A stretch of DNA of 40,408 bases from a bacterium (lineage in GTDB: Bacteria > Chloroflexota > Dormibacteria > UBA8260 > Bog-877). The stretch lies in contig JAKABA010000019.1 of assembly GCA_021802115.1 (NCBI GenBank), positions 1-40,408 of the forward strand, given 5' to 3'. Position 1 is the stretch's first letter; every line of letters begins with the position of its first letter. The notes below the pieces were generated by a model, which had not been told where the DNA came from, searched no databases, and worked only from the letters and a program-made list of their open reading frames with translations. The position numbers and the translations under genes were made by a program. This document shows positions 25,816-34,294 of this stretch, piece after piece.

Positions 25816-25986
25816 CTACGTCCTGCTCCCCCGCCGCCAGGTGGCGGCCAAGCACCGAGGGCCACCTTCGGCCCCCCGCCAACAAATGCCGCCATCAGCC
25901 ACCATCATCATGTTGCCCGCCCCGTGATGGTCCTCGCCATGACCTCCGGCGCCCCTAACGTGCAAGTCAAAACGTCACGGCTCCCG

Positions 25987-27063
25987 TCACGTGGCATGCT
26001 CCTCGCTGCCTCCCTCGTCCAGCATCAAGCCCGCCGGCACGGTCCCAGCCCTGACCCGATGGCGGTAACCGAAGGTCTTACGCCGCTGCTGAACCTGGCT
26101 AACGTACACGGCCACGATCACAAGCGCACCCACGGCAACCACCTGCCAGTACGACTGCAGCCCCAGCTCAACAAAGCCGTTCTCCAGAACACTGATCAAG
26201 ATGGCGCCAAGCCCGGCCCCAAGCACGGTGCCCTCACCGCCGGTGAGGGGAGCCCCTCCAATGACCACCGCCGCCACCCCCAGCAGCAGGGTGTTCTGGC
26301 CGGCAATAGGGGTCGCGGTTTGGAACTGGCTTGCCTTGAGAAAACCTGCGAACGCCGCCGCTACTCCGGCGAGGGCGTACACCCAGAGAATGACGCCATT
26401 AGGAGTGACCCCGGCCCGCACCAAAGCGTCCCGGTTGGCGCCCAGGGCGAATATATGGCGGCCCAAGGTAGTCATTCGCTCCACGAACAGGAACAAACAC
26501 AAGACCACAATCCCAATGGCTACCAAAATGGGCAGAAACCCTACCAGGCTGCCGTTGCCGAGTTCGAACGAACTCGGCGGAAAGGAGGACAGGGGCTCCC
26601 CGCCGCTGATCAGGTCGGCGGCCCCGCCGAAGATGCCCAATGTCCCCAGGGTAACGATCAGGGGTTCAAGCTTCAGCTTCCCGATCACGAAGCCATTGAA
26701 AAGACCGCCCACCAATCCAACCGCCAGAGCCACCCCCAAACCCAGCAACATGAGTCCGATGTCGGTTCCGGTCTGCCCATGGTAGAGGCCTGACATGATC
26801 GCCCCGCCGCTCATTCCGCCCAGGCCCAGCATCGCCCCCACCGACAGATCGATTCCACCCGAGTAAATAGCCAGACTCTCCCCCATGGCCAACAGCGCCA
26901 CCGGCACCGCCACAACCAAGATATTGTCCAGGCTGCCGACGGTGGCAAACCCCGGCGCGATTAGCGAGAACACCACGGACACCAATACCAGTACCGCTAG
27001 CAGCATCACCCAGGTGCTCCAGCGGCCAATGTCAAGCATCCTTGACATAAATCCGGCGCGCAC
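25987..27063 (-). CDS. Sugar ABC transporter permease, RbsC type
   Basis: This membrane protein of about 358 residues has nine or ten hydrophobic segments and the family hallmarks of RbsC-like permeases: LAMGESLAIYSGGIDLSVGA, GLFNGFVIGKLKLEPLIVTL, HIFALGANRDALVRAGV (the ATPase-coupling loop) and LLLGVAAVVIGGAPLTGGEG. It forms the homodimeric channel with the ATPase encoded just upstream. The start is GTG at 27063, or ATG five codons later; neither has a clear ribosome site. Composition and spacing (51 bases after the ATPase stop) are consistent with one operon. The cytoplasmic tail is unusually long and charged (QVQQRRKTFGYRHRVRAG). Confidence 0.9.
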   Translation of the reverse strand: MRAGFMSRMLDIGRWSTWVMLLAVLVLVSVVFSLIAPGFATVGSLDNILVVAVPVALLAMGESLAIYSGGIDLSVGAMLGLGGMSGGAIMSGLYHGQTGTDIGLMLLGLGVALAVGLVGGLFNGFVIGKLKLEPLIVTLGTLGIFGGAADLISGGEPLSSFPPSSFELGNGSLVGFLPILVAIGIVVLCLFLFVERMTTLGRHIFALGANRDALVRAGVTPNGVILWVYALAGVAAAFAGFLKASQFQTATPIAGQNTLLLGVAAVVIGGAPLTGGEGTVLGAGLGAILISVLENGFVELGLQSYWQVVAVGALVIVAVYVSQVQQRRKTFGYRHRVRAGTVPAGLMLDEGGSEEHAT

Positions 27064-27114
27064 CTTAATGCCCAGCCCCAGCCGTCACTGCACCTAATCC
27101 CACTTCTCTTACCC

Positions 27115-27873
27115 TCAACTCGCCGACCCAACCATGAAGCCGGTCAATTTCTCGACCGACGTCTCCTCGGGAAGGAACTTAGCCACCACATGGCCGGCCC
27201 GCATCACGATGATCCGGTTCGCCATCTGCAAAACTTGGGGCAGGTTGTGGCCGACCATGACTACGGTTCCGTCCTGTCGTACCGCTGAACGCAGGGTGTC
27301 GAAAAAGGCGGCCGTCTCGCGGGGCCCGAGGGCCGCGGTTGGCTCGTCAAGCAATAGAATCCGGGCCCCGAAATGAAGCGCCCGCGCCACCGCGACGGCC
27401 TGCCGTTGGCCACCGCTAAGCGTCCGCACTGCGGTCGCTGGATCTGGCATCTTGATCCTGATCTCGGCCAGCGCATTCCGTGCGACCGCCATCATAGCAC
27501 GACGGTCAAGGATCTTAACGCCAAAATACGACTTGGTAAGCTCTCGGCCAAGGAAAATGTTGTCACAGATAGACATGGTCGGGGCTAGCGCCAAGTCTTG
27601 ATAGAGCGACTCTATCCCCACCGCGCGCGCGTCTCGAGCGGTCTTCAGGTCCACCTCCTTGCCGTTGACGGCTATGCTGCCGCTGTCCGGCCGTACGACC
27701 CCGCTCAGGATTTTGAGCAACGTCGACTTGCCGGCGCCATTATCCCCGACGATGGCATTGAGCCCTGGCCCGAACTCGAAGTTGACGTTGTCCAGAGCTG
27801 CGACGGCCCCGTAATACTTCGTCAATCCAGTCCCCGTGACCGTACTGCCGACTGCCTGCGTCGCTTGCGACAA
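27115..27873 (-). CDS. Sugar ABC transporter ATP-binding protein, single nucleotide-binding domain
   Basis: This 252-residue ATPase has Walker A VGDNGAGKSTLLK, Q-loop SLYQDLALAPT, the signature LSGGQRQAVAVARAL, Walker B RILLLDEPTAALGPRE and the switch His in MVGHNLPQ. The DNIFLGREL and AALGPRE segments are typical of ribose/fructose-type importers. RbsA proteins usually carry two such domains in about 500 residues; this one has one, as in the FrcA type, so it should work as a dimer. TTG 27873 is chosen because AGGAGGTG precedes it, an excellent ribosome site; an upstream frame of 56 residues is Gly/Arg-rich and unlike the family. Confidence 0.92.
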   Translation of the reverse strand: MSQATQAVGSTVTGTGLTKYYGAVAALDNVNFEFGPGLNAIVGDNGAGKSTLLKILSGVVRPDSGSIAVNGKEVDLKTARDARAVGIESLYQDLALAPTMSICDNIFLGRELTKSYFGVKILDRRAMMAVARNALAEIRIKMPDPATAVRTLSGGQRQAVAVARALHFGARILLLDEPTAALGPRETAAFFDTLRSAVRQDGTVVMVGHNLPQVLQMANRIIVMRAGHVVAKFLPEETSVEKLTGFMVGSAS

Positions 27874-27970
27874 GTGCCACCTCCTTGCCCGATCAAGTAC
27901 TGTCGGCCCGCCCTCCGGCCGGGCCTCTTGGAGCCCCTCACCCTGAGCGTAGCCATTCCCGCCCGGATAG

Positions 27971-27999
27971 GGGGGCGAGCCCCATTGGGGCCCGCCCCC
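27971..27999 (-). terminator. Intercistronic hairpin between binding protein and ATPase
   Basis: GGGGGCG (27971-27977) pairs with CGCCCCC (27993-27999), and GCCCC (27979-27983) pairs with GGGGC (27987-27991) around ATT, with a single A-C mismatch between. In the 221-base gap after the binding-protein stop, such a stem would protect that message or cut transcription before the ATPase, giving the usual excess of binding protein. Confidence 0.6.
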
Positions 28000-28094
28000 G
28001 CCTCGCCTTGTCTCTCGTGCCCACTGATCCCGGTCCGCCAACCTTGGGACGGCGCCCTGCTCAGCTAGCTAATCCCCAACCCGTCCTCAACGCA

Positions 28095-29090
28095 TCAAGG
28101 AGCGGTAGAACTGTAGGGCACATTAGCGTACTGCGGGTCACTTATATTGCTCGGCGTCAGCACGATGTCGCCCGGGTTCACACTCCGCACGATCTGTGAC
28201 TTCTTTCCGGTGAGTGCGTCCACCGCGTACTTCATAGCCAGCTGCCCCACGTAGTAGGGCTTTTGCGCAACGAGGGCTTGCATGACTCCAGCCTTCAGCA
28301 GCGCGACCTCTTGAGGCTCGGCGTCGATGCCAACCACCTTGACCACCCCCGCCTTACCTAACGCCTTGACAGCCGTGCCAACTCCCTGGCTCGTGAACGA
28401 GTCGACGGCGAAGATGCCTGCCAAGCCCGGGTGCGACGACAGCAGGTCCGTGGCGATCGAGTCGGCCGTGGTGATTGAGTCGTGGCTAAACTGCTGGGGC
28501 AAGGTGGCCAACCCGCCTTGGGTCGCCGCAGTTACGAAACCCGCGGCACGGTGCAAATTCGAGGTCAACCCCGGGGTGGAGTCGATCACCCCCACGGTGC
28601 CTTTGCCTCCGAGCAGCTTCACCATTGCCTTACCGGCCGCCAATCCGAGATCCGTGTTGCCACTGGTAATGAACGACAGGGCATACTTGGTGTTGCTCAT
28701 GTCCGCTTCGGACTCATTGATTATGATCACAGGAATCTTGGCTGCGGCGGCCGCTTTGAGCCCGGCTAGGAATGGGGGCAGATTGCCGTCGGCGGACAGC
28801 AGAATTGCATTCACCTTTTCCGAGATCAGGTCATTGAAGAGCGGAACCTGCTCCTCAGCATCGAACGTGGCGGGCGCGACTTCCTTCAAGGTTACGTGGT
28901 CGGCCGTGGCCTGAGCCAAGGCTCCCTTCCAAATGGAGAGAAAGTAGGGGTCGATGTTGTTGCCGTTGAGAAGCCCGACCGTGAAATGTTTCGCCGTCGG
29001 GGTTGTGCTGGTGCTGCCGCACCCGCTCACCAGCAGCAGCGGTACGGCGGCCGCTAAGGTCGCCAGAATTCCTAGCCTGCCCAGTCTCAT
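28095..29090 (-). CDS. Sugar ABC transporter substrate-binding lipoprotein, family 1 (periplasmic-binding-protein-like)
   Basis: This 331-residue protein has a lipoprotein signal, MRLGRLGILATLAAAVPLLL, ending in lipobox LLVSGC. The mature part is a ribose-binding-protein-like domain: HFTVGLLNGNNIDPYFLSIW, ISEKVNAILLSADG, KIPVIIINESEAD, FITSGNTDLGLAAGKAMVKL, GIFAVDSFTSQGVGTAVKAL and VVKVVGIDAEPQEVALL. The hinge and sugar-site pattern fits pentose/hexose importers of this group, but the sugar cannot be read off. ATG 29090 is used, with GGAGG and suitable spacing; the longer frame lacks a signal at its front. It follows the mannonate dehydratase gene by 147 bases and leads the transporter genes. 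Confidence 0.9.
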   Translation of the reverse strand: MRLGRLGILATLAAAVPLLLVSGCGSTSTTPTAKHFTVGLLNGNNIDPYFLSIWKGALAQATADHVTLKEVAPATFDAEEQVPLFNDLISEKVNAILLSADGNLPPFLAGLKAAAAAKIPVIIINESEADMSNTKYALSFITSGNTDLGLAAGKAMVKLLGGKGTVGVIDSTPGLTSNLHRAAGFVTAATQGGLATLPQQFSHDSITTADSIATDLLSSHPGLAGIFAVDSFTSQGVGTAVKALGKAGVVKVVGIDAEPQEVALLKAGVMQALVAQKPYYVGQLAMKYAVDALTGKKSQIVRSVNPGDIVLTPSNISDPQYANVPYSSTAP

Positions 29091-29237
29091 GGTAGATCCT
29101 CCACGCAATTGGTCGACGTAATGGTGCCCACCGCTCGAGCCACTAACGAAATCGGGACGCCGCTTCGCGATGGAGTCCGTGGACGCGCCCCTGTGCGCAC
29201 CGAGAGCGGCCGTCCACCGGCAACTCACTGCCGCAGG

Positions 29238-30242
29238 TTACGGTCTTCGCTCTTCACTCACCTCCTTTAGCGCCGCCTCGCGCAGTCCCGTCATGTAGCC
29301 GATGGCTTGCAGCCGCCCCAAGGCCGAGTACCCCGCGACATCGGCATGGTCGCCCTCCAAGGTCGGGGTGTGGTCCGAGCGAGCGGGTCCGTCAAAGCCG
29401 ATGTCACGGTAGGCGCGCATGCACTCCAGCATGTCGGTCTGGCCCTCATCGTGGAAGGTCTCCACAAACGACTCCGGAGTCCCGCGCACGTCCCGAAAGT
29501 GAACAAAAGCGATCTTCTTGTCCCGACCAAAGTCGCGAATGACCTTGGGCACGTCGGAGGTCATCAGAGTGAAATTGCCCTGGCAAAAAGTGATCGCGTT
29601 GGCGGGACTCGGCACCAGTTCGATGAGACGCTCGAAGGCGGCGGGAGTCCGCATGATCCGGGCCACGCCTCGAATTGGGGAAAGCGGGGGATCGTCCGGA
29701 TGCATGGCGAGGGTGACCCCGGCATCCTCGGCGACGGGGACAATCCGCTCCAAAAACGCACGCAAACTGTCCCACAAAGGCTGTTCGTCCACGGTGCCTT
29801 CGCGAGGCGGCGGGAGGCTCGCCTGAGTTTTGTAGTCGAAACTGGTCACCAGCGCGCCGCCCCGCCCCAGGGTCGTGCGCGAGGTGCGCATCCAACCCAA
29901 CATGGCCGACCAGTTGTAACACCAGACCTTGATCCCCAGGGCCCCCATGCTCTTAATCAGAGTTTCCACTTGAGCCAACTCGTCGTCGCGCCCGGCGCCA
30001 CCCAAGCGGATGCGGTCCATCGGGGGGTTGTCTTCGATCACGGTTAGCTTAAGTCCGGTGCTCTCAACCATTTCCTTGTACTGCTGAAGCGGAGCCAGGT
30101 CCCAGGGCAGATCAGAGCGGCTGCCCCGCCAGTCCATGCTGCCTCGAGGCAAAACGCCAACCGCATCCTCCACTCCGATTTGGCGAAAGATTTTCCACAG
30201 TGGCGTCGGCTGGGGCTCAACTAAAATCTCTGCGAATCTCAC
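29238..30242 (-). CDS. uxuA: Mannonate dehydratase
   Basis: This 334-residue protein matches UxuA, the TIM-barrel enzyme that turns D-mannonate into 2-keto-3-deoxygluconate. Landmarks are WKIFRQIGVEDAVGVLP at the start, CYNWSAMLGWMRTS, AMHPDDPPLSPIRGV, ITFCQGNFTLM, AFVHFRDVRG, FHDEGQTDMLECM and ARSDHTPTLEGD, which provide the His/Cys/His/Asp-His metal site. The start is GTG at 30242 with GGAG about 10 bases before it. Its product is the substrate of the KDG kinase encoded by the divergent plus-strand operon, which is followed by KDPG aldolase; the locus thus holds a complete lower pathway. No uronate isomerase is seen. A neighbouring SDR or alcohol dehydrogenase could make mannonate. Confidence 0.92.
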   Translation of the reverse strand: MRFAEILVEPQPTPLWKIFRQIGVEDAVGVLPRGSMDWRGSRSDLPWDLAPLQQYKEMVESTGLKLTVIEDNPPMDRIRLGGAGRDDELAQVETLIKSMGALGIKVWCYNWSAMLGWMRTSRTTLGRGGALVTSFDYKTQASLPPPREGTVDEQPLWDSLRAFLERIVPVAEDAGVTLAMHPDDPPLSPIRGVARIMRTPAAFERLIELVPSPANAITFCQGNFTLMTSDVPKVIRDFGRDKKIAFVHFRDVRGTPESFVETFHDEGQTDMLECMRAYRDIGFDGPARSDHTPTLEGDHADVAGYSALGRLQAIGYMTGLREAALKEVSEERRP

Positions 30243-30345
30243 GGGATTGGTTCTCCAAAGTCAGGGCTCATGGTCTGATCCGATCGGAGCGGTCGCGCAA
30301 CAAAATGGCCCAAGTACACTAACCTCATCTTGCCCGCCCACGGCA

Positions 30346-31353
30346 TCACCCGGCCGCACGTACGTGGGCCTCGGGCTCTTCGAGGAACAGAGCCACGCTC
30401 CAGCCTTCGTCGGCGCTCAATTTGCGCAGATGAGCTAAGGCGGTCATCACGCTCTGGGGGCTGACGGGCGGGTCGGTACCAACCGCGCGGCCAAGTTCCG
30501 CGGCTACGTCAGCTACCCGCACCGGGCCGCGGCCGGCTCGGCGAAGCGCGGCTCGAATGCAGTCCGGGGCGGTGACCTCAGCGAACTTGATGCTGCGGGC
30601 GAGGAGTTCCAGGCCGGCTCGATGCGGCAGCGGCGGCAGGTGAGCCGGACACATTAGCTCGAAATCCACGGCTTCCAACCTACGCAAGCCAGCCAGGTAG
30701 TCGTCCACGTCGGCGTACATCGGCGCGAACACCGAGTGGCCGTGCGCTGCCGGAACGCCTTCACCCTGGACTCCATCTCCGGTGAAGAGCGCACCGCTCT
30801 GGGCATCGAGATATGCGCAGTGACCCCTGGTGTGGCCCCGGGTCTGGACGACGGTGAGCCGTCGCGAACCCACGTCCAGGGCCTCCCGATCGCGAAGAGG
30901 ACGCTCAACCGCCACCGGCTCCCCGGCCAGCCCGGCCAGCACCGCACGCTCGGAATCGATCGCATACCCGGCGCTGAGCTGCAACCAGTATTCGCGCCAC
31001 TGCCTATCAAAGCTCTCCACCCAGGCGACCTCGTCCAGGGGAGCGCCGATGGCCGCCCCGGTAGCCGCTTTGACCGCAAAGGCTCCCCCCATATGGTCAG
31101 GGTGACCATGGGTCACCAGCAGGAGCTCGATCTCCTGAGGCGCAAGATCAACCTCCCTCAGAGCCGGTGCCAGGGCCGCGTCGTAGGTGGTGGCCACGCC
31201 GCTGTCGACCAGAATGGCGCGGGTGCCCCGGATTAGATAGACCGTCAGCGGGCAATTTGCAACCTGAGGGTAATCGGTACTCAGCGCATACACCTGATCC
31301 GCAATCTGCGTGGCCAGCACTTTTGGAGACCTTCTACCCTTCGCCCGCATCAC
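30346..31353 (-). CDS. Metallo-beta-lactamase fold hydrolase
   Basis: This protein of up to 335 residues has the full metallo-beta-lactamase set: LVTHGHPDHMGGAF (H-x-H-x-D-H), RGHTRGHCAYL, LFTGDGVQGE and MCPAHLPPLPH. Upstream it has YLIRGTRAILVDSGVATTYD. A C-terminal helical tail of about 90 residues (DCIRAALRRAGRGPVRVADV) looks like a winged-helix or dimerisation domain. Members are glyoxalase II-like thioesterases, lactonases or quorum-signal hydrolases; in a sugar-acid locus a lactonase role is attractive but unproven. The start could be GTG 31353, ATG 31350 (GAGGG 5 bases upstream) or GTG 31320. It overlaps the SDR gene at its front. Confidence 0.82.
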   Translation of the reverse strand: MMRAKGRRSPKVLATQIADQVYALSTDYPQVANCPLTVYLIRGTRAILVDSGVATTYDAALAPALREVDLAPQEIELLLVTHGHPDHMGGAFAVKAATGAAIGAPLDEVAWVESFDRQWREYWLQLSAGYAIDSERAVLAGLAGEPVAVERPLRDREALDVGSRRLTVVQTRGHTRGHCAYLDAQSGALFTGDGVQGEGVPAAHGHSVFAPMYADVDDYLAGLRRLEAVDFELMCPAHLPPLPHRAGLELLARSIKFAEVTAPDCIRAALRRAGRGPVRVADVAAELGRAVGTDPPVSPQSVMTALAHLRKLSADEGWSVALFLEEPEAHVRAAG

Positions 31354-32182
31354 GGCCCTCGGGATAGGCGTCCCAGAGGTGGTGGTTGGGGGGGATCACC
31401 GACTGGCCTCCGTCCACCACCAAGACTTGGCCGGTGACGAAGTCCGATCGAGCTGAAAGCAGGTACTCCACAGCCCAGGCAACATCTTCGGTAGTTCCCC
31501 AGCGCCCGGTCGGACACAGCGCGTTGAGCGAGGCGCGCTGCTCAGACTGGTTGGAGGCCGCAGCCAGCAGCTGGTCATTCATCGGTGTGCTGATCACTCC
31601 GGGTGCGATCGCGTTGCAACGAATACCCCGTCCGGCATACTCGGCCGCCACCTGTCGGGTGAGGGAAATGATCGCCCCCTTGGTCGCCGCGTAGACGGCG
31701 AAGTGAGGGAACCCCAACAGCGCCTGAGTGGAGGTGATGTTGACGATACGCCCGCCTTCGCGAGCCAGCATCTGCCTCAGTGCCGCCTTGGTGCCCCACA
31801 AGACTCCGCCGAAGTTCACCGCCATGCCGCGGTCGCACTCGGACTGCGCGATGGCATCGGCCGATCCCACAATGTTGAAGCCCGCGTTATTGACCCAGAA
31901 ACGCAGCGGTGCCAATTCGACCGCCAGCGCCGCCGCGCGCTCATGAACGGCCGGGTCCGCAACGTCGCCGATCAGGGGGAGAAACCGACCCGGGCCGTCC
32001 AGACGCTGTTCCGCCGCCGCCAGGCCCCCGGAGTCTACATCTACGCCCACCACCTGCACGCCGAGGCGCACTAGCATCTGCGCCACGGCCAGTCCGATGC
32101 CGCTCGCGGCACCGGTGACCACACAGCTGCTACCAGCCGCAAGGCCAGGCGGCCCGAATCGGCTCGCGTCGTGCTCAGCCAT
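31334..32182 (-). CDS. Short-chain dehydrogenase/reductase (SDR)
   Basis: This 282-residue SDR has the nucleotide site VTGAASGIGLAVAQML, VGVDVDSGGL (acidic residue suggesting NAD), WVNNAGFNIVG, the catalytic Ser in ITSTQALLG, YAATKGAI with Tyr and Lys, and the C-terminal VTGQVLVVDGGQ. It oxidises or reduces a small alcohol; sugar-acid dehydrogenases are common in this clade. ATG 32182 is preferred with GAGGGG before it; the longer frame adds eleven residues. It overlaps the hydratase stop by 8 bases and the following metallo-beta-lactamase gene by about 20, so the three form one translation-coupled group. Confidence 0.88.
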   Translation of the reverse strand: MAEHDASRFGPPGLAAGSSCVVTGAASGIGLAVAQMLVRLGVQVVGVDVDSGGLAAAEQRLDGPGRFLPLIGDVADPAVHERAAALAVELAPLRFWVNNAGFNIVGSADAIAQSECDRGMAVNFGGVLWGTKAALRQMLAREGGRIVNITSTQALLGFPHFAVYAATKGAIISLTRQVAAEYAGRGIRCNAIAPGVISTPMNDQLLAAASNQSEQRASLNALCPTGRWGTTEDVAWAVEYLLSARSDFVTGQVLVVDGGQSVIPPNHHLWDAYPEGRDAGEG

Positions 32183-33089
32183 GAGCGGCCCCCTCAGGAT
32201 TCGGATCGTTGGCACTCTCCATCGTCGCCGTCACCGTCCCGAAGACCCCGAAGTCCGCGGTTACGAGGTCGCCGGAGGCCACGAAGCAGTGGCCAGTACA
32301 GGTTCCGGTGCTCACCACCTCTCCTGCCTTCAGCGGGATCCGGTGATCAGAGGCCCAGTTCGCCATCCAGGTCAGGGACGTCAAGGGGTTGCCCATGGCG
32401 GCACTGCCCACTCCAGTTTTGACGATCTGCCCATTGAGACTGAGCTCGATGAAAGCGGTGTCCAACCCCTTGGCCTGCCAGTCGTCGATGGGACTGCCGC
32501 AAACCAGCACGCCGCCTCCGCCGTTATCGAGGCTTGGTCCAAAGTACCCACTGGCGCCGTACCAATCAAGGAAAACCATGTCGCCAATCTCCAACACCGG
32601 GAATGCTGACTCGACGGCACGGGCCACCTCCGCCTCGCAGTAGGGATGGACTCTTTCTGGGAGGTCTTCGGCGAGCTTGAAGGCGAACTCACACTCAACC
32701 TCTCGATAGTTGATGAAGAGATTGGCGGCGAGGGTCGCCGGGCTTGTGAAGACCCGTGACTTGTAAAGTCGACCCGGGGAGGGCGTGGGCATCCCCTCGA
32801 TCGCCCTGATCTCTTCACTGGCTGCGCCTATCTTCCAGCCCGCCGTTGGCCAGCCCAGGCGCGCATCCAAGCCCAGCATCACGGCTATGACCGAGGACCA
32901 ATCCCGGGTTTGCAGGTGAGCCGGCAGCTCCACCGCATGACGCCCGATCCGCCCGTCCGCGATCAGGTCGACCACTTCCCGAAGCTCAGCCTCGGACAGG
33001 GGTGAGGTGCGGGCGCAGGGTACGGCCCCGCCGGGCGGCGTCGGCCCGTGGATCGGCCGACCCACGGCGCCGATGGCCTGGTTTAGCAT
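32175..33089 (-). CDS. 2-keto-4-pentenoate hydratase-like (FAH superfamily) enzyme
   Basis: This protein of about 304 residues belongs to the MhpD/fumarylacetoacetate-hydrolase superfamily. Landmarks are AGWKIGAASEEIRAIEGM, PTPSPGRLYKSRVF, the metal Glu pair in YREVECEFAFKLAED, SAFPVLEIGDMVFLDWYG, NGGGGVLVCGSPIDDW and VSTGTCTGHCFVASGDLVTA. Relatives hydrate dienoates or decarboxylate oxo-acids, and FAH-type relatives cleave diketo sugar acids. ATG 33089 is a cautious start; GTG 33119 is another and neither has a clear ribosome site. It is the first gene of the minus-strand sugar operon, about 230 bases downstream of the iclR stop. Confidence 0.82.
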   Translation of the reverse strand: MLNQAIGAVGRPIHGPTPPGGAVPCARTSPLSEAELREVVDLIADGRIGRHAVELPAHLQTRDWSSVIAVMLGLDARLGWPTAGWKIGAASEEIRAIEGMPTPSPGRLYKSRVFTSPATLAANLFINYREVECEFAFKLAEDLPERVHPYCEAEVARAVESAFPVLEIGDMVFLDWYGASGYFGPSLDNGGGGVLVCGSPIDDWQAKGLDTAFIELSLNGQIVKTGVGSAAMGNPLTSLTWMANWASDHRIPLKAGEVVSTGTCTGHCFVASGDLVTADFGVFGTVTATMESANDPNPEGAAHG

Positions 33090-33321
33090 CGCGCCCGGAC
33101 GCGCTGGCTCAGCGCTCACTTCAGCGCCCTGGCCAAGTGGCCAAGGGCCACGCACGGCCGAAAACCAAAAGGCTCGTCAATAAAGAAAGCCAGCTCCCGC
33201 CAATTGGACGCAAAAGCTGCCTCGGCAGAGCACTGGCGCCTCGCACGGCGCGCCACGATGGCGGCGTAGGCAAGCCGACGTGAGCCACCAAGCCCGAGCC
33301 GTTCAGCGACCGGCCCCGTGC

Positions 33322-34119
33322 TCACTGAACCGCGACCCGTCGGGCGGGACCAACGAGGTGGCCGCGGGGCAGAGTCGCCCCCAGAGCTGCCGAAAGTTCG
33401 TCAGCCGCTCTGAGCACGTGGGGGCCGAGGCTCAATGCCTGCTCCAACGTCATAAGGAAGCTCGGCGCGGACACGCTCACGGCTCCGACGACGGAATTAT
33501 TGTGATCCTTGAAGGCCGCGCCGACGCAGCGGATGAGCTCTTCGTTCTCCTCGTCATCGATGGCGAAGCCCCGGGCCCGCACCGCGGCTACCTCCTTGCG
33601 CAAGGCGGCCACGTTGGTGAGCGTTCTTGGCGTCCGGGCCGTGAGCGGTAGCCGCTCCATGAGCGCTTCCCGGTCGGCATCGGGCAGGGCGGCCAGGATC
33701 GCCTTGCCCATGGCGGTACTGTGCAACTGTAGCGGCAGACCAACCTTGGAGACTGAGCGGTAGGGCCTGCTGCCATCAAGCTTCTCCACGTAGACGGCAG
33801 CTTCACCCACCAGCAGCGCGAGGTGAATGGTGTCACTGGTATGGCGGCGGAGGTCATCGAGAGCCGCGCTCGCGATCAGCGCGTAATCGCGGATCCCGTT
33901 AGCCATCCCTGCCACGACGAAGATCTTGGGCCCAGGCCCATAGTGGCCGTGGTCGCGGGCCGTCACATAGCCCCGCCGGACGAGGCCGCCAAGCACGCGA
34001 TGTGTGCTCGACTTGGGGGCCTGCGCGCCGGCGGCGATTTCCGCCAGCGTCCCATCACTGCCCAGCTGCATCACGGCCTCCAATACGTCGAGGACTCGGT
34101 CGAGCGCTCCCGAGGGCAA
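33322..34119 (-). CDS. IclR-family transcriptional regulator
   Basis: This 265-residue regulator has the N-terminal winged helix (ALDRVLDVLEAVMQL, TLAEIAAGAQAPKSSTHRVL, GLVRRGYVTARDHGHYGPG) and the C-terminal IclR effector domain (HLALLVGEAAVYVEKLDGSR, LQLHSTAMGKAILAALP, GFAIDDEENEELIRCVGAAF, VGAVSVSAPSF). It likely senses a sugar acid or KDG-type compound, as KdgR does. TTG 34119 is chosen since AGGTGGAG lies 8 bases before it and a matching promoter and operator stand upstream; an ATG at 34158 would put the operator inside the coding region with almost no leader. It is divergent from the KDG kinase operon and probably controls both directions. Confidence 0.9.
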   Translation of the reverse strand: MPSGALDRVLDVLEAVMQLGSDGTLAEIAAGAQAPKSSTHRVLGGLVRRGYVTARDHGHYGPGPKIFVVAGMANGIRDYALIASAALDDLRRHTSDTIHLALLVGEAAVYVEKLDGSRPYRSVSKVGLPLQLHSTAMGKAILAALPDADREALMERLPLTARTPRTLTNVAALRKEVAAVRARGFAIDDEENEELIRCVGAAFKDHNNSVVGAVSVSAPSFLMTLEQALSLGPHVLRAADELSAALGATLPRGHLVGPARRVAVQ

Positions 34120-34137
34120 ATTCTGATCTCCACCTAA

Positions 34138-34154
34138 ATTCCGCCCTACGGAAT
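34138..34154. promoter_or_regulatory. Operator 1: ATTCCG-N5-CGGAAT, inside the iclR leader
   Basis: ATTCCG (34138-34143), CCCTA, CGGAAT (34149-34154) is a perfect 6-base inverted repeat with a 5-base spacer, the size and symmetry of known IclR-family sites. It lies just downstream of the predicted iclR start point and upstream of its ribosome site, so binding would block the regulator's own transcription. Confidence 0.75.
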
Positions 34155-34172
34155 GCATGTTCAAGATGCGCT

Positions 34173-34202
34173 ATTATTGTCCGACCTCGGCGCCCATGTC
34201 AA
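34173..34202 (-). promoter_or_regulatory. Predicted iclR promoter
   Basis: A perfect TTGACA (34197-34202, minus strand) is followed after 18 bases by AATAAT (34173-34178), five of six matches to the -10 consensus. The start point would be near 34166, placing operator 1 about 12 to 28 bases into the transcript. Confidence 0.6.
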
Positions 34203-34277
34203 TAGGGCCCGCACCGGGACCTGCTCGATCGAACACGAGGTGAATCTCGGCCCTAAAGTCAGCCCGCAACCAGGACC

Positions 34278-34294
34278 ATTCCGCTTGACGGAAT
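34278..34294. promoter_or_regulatory. Operator 2: ATTCCG-N5-CGGAAT, over the -35 of the kinase operon
   Basis: ATTCCG (34278-34283), CTTGA, CGGAAT (34289-34294) repeats the half-sites of operator 1 exactly with a different spacer. It covers the predicted -35 box at 34285-34290, so a bound regulator would bar RNA polymerase from the KDG kinase operon. Confidence 0.75.

Noticed and set aside
25426..26793. 455-codon plus-strand open frame opposite HPS and the permease
   Set aside because: It is antisense to two clearly homologous genes and is rich in His, Gln, Pro and Arg, a typical shadow.
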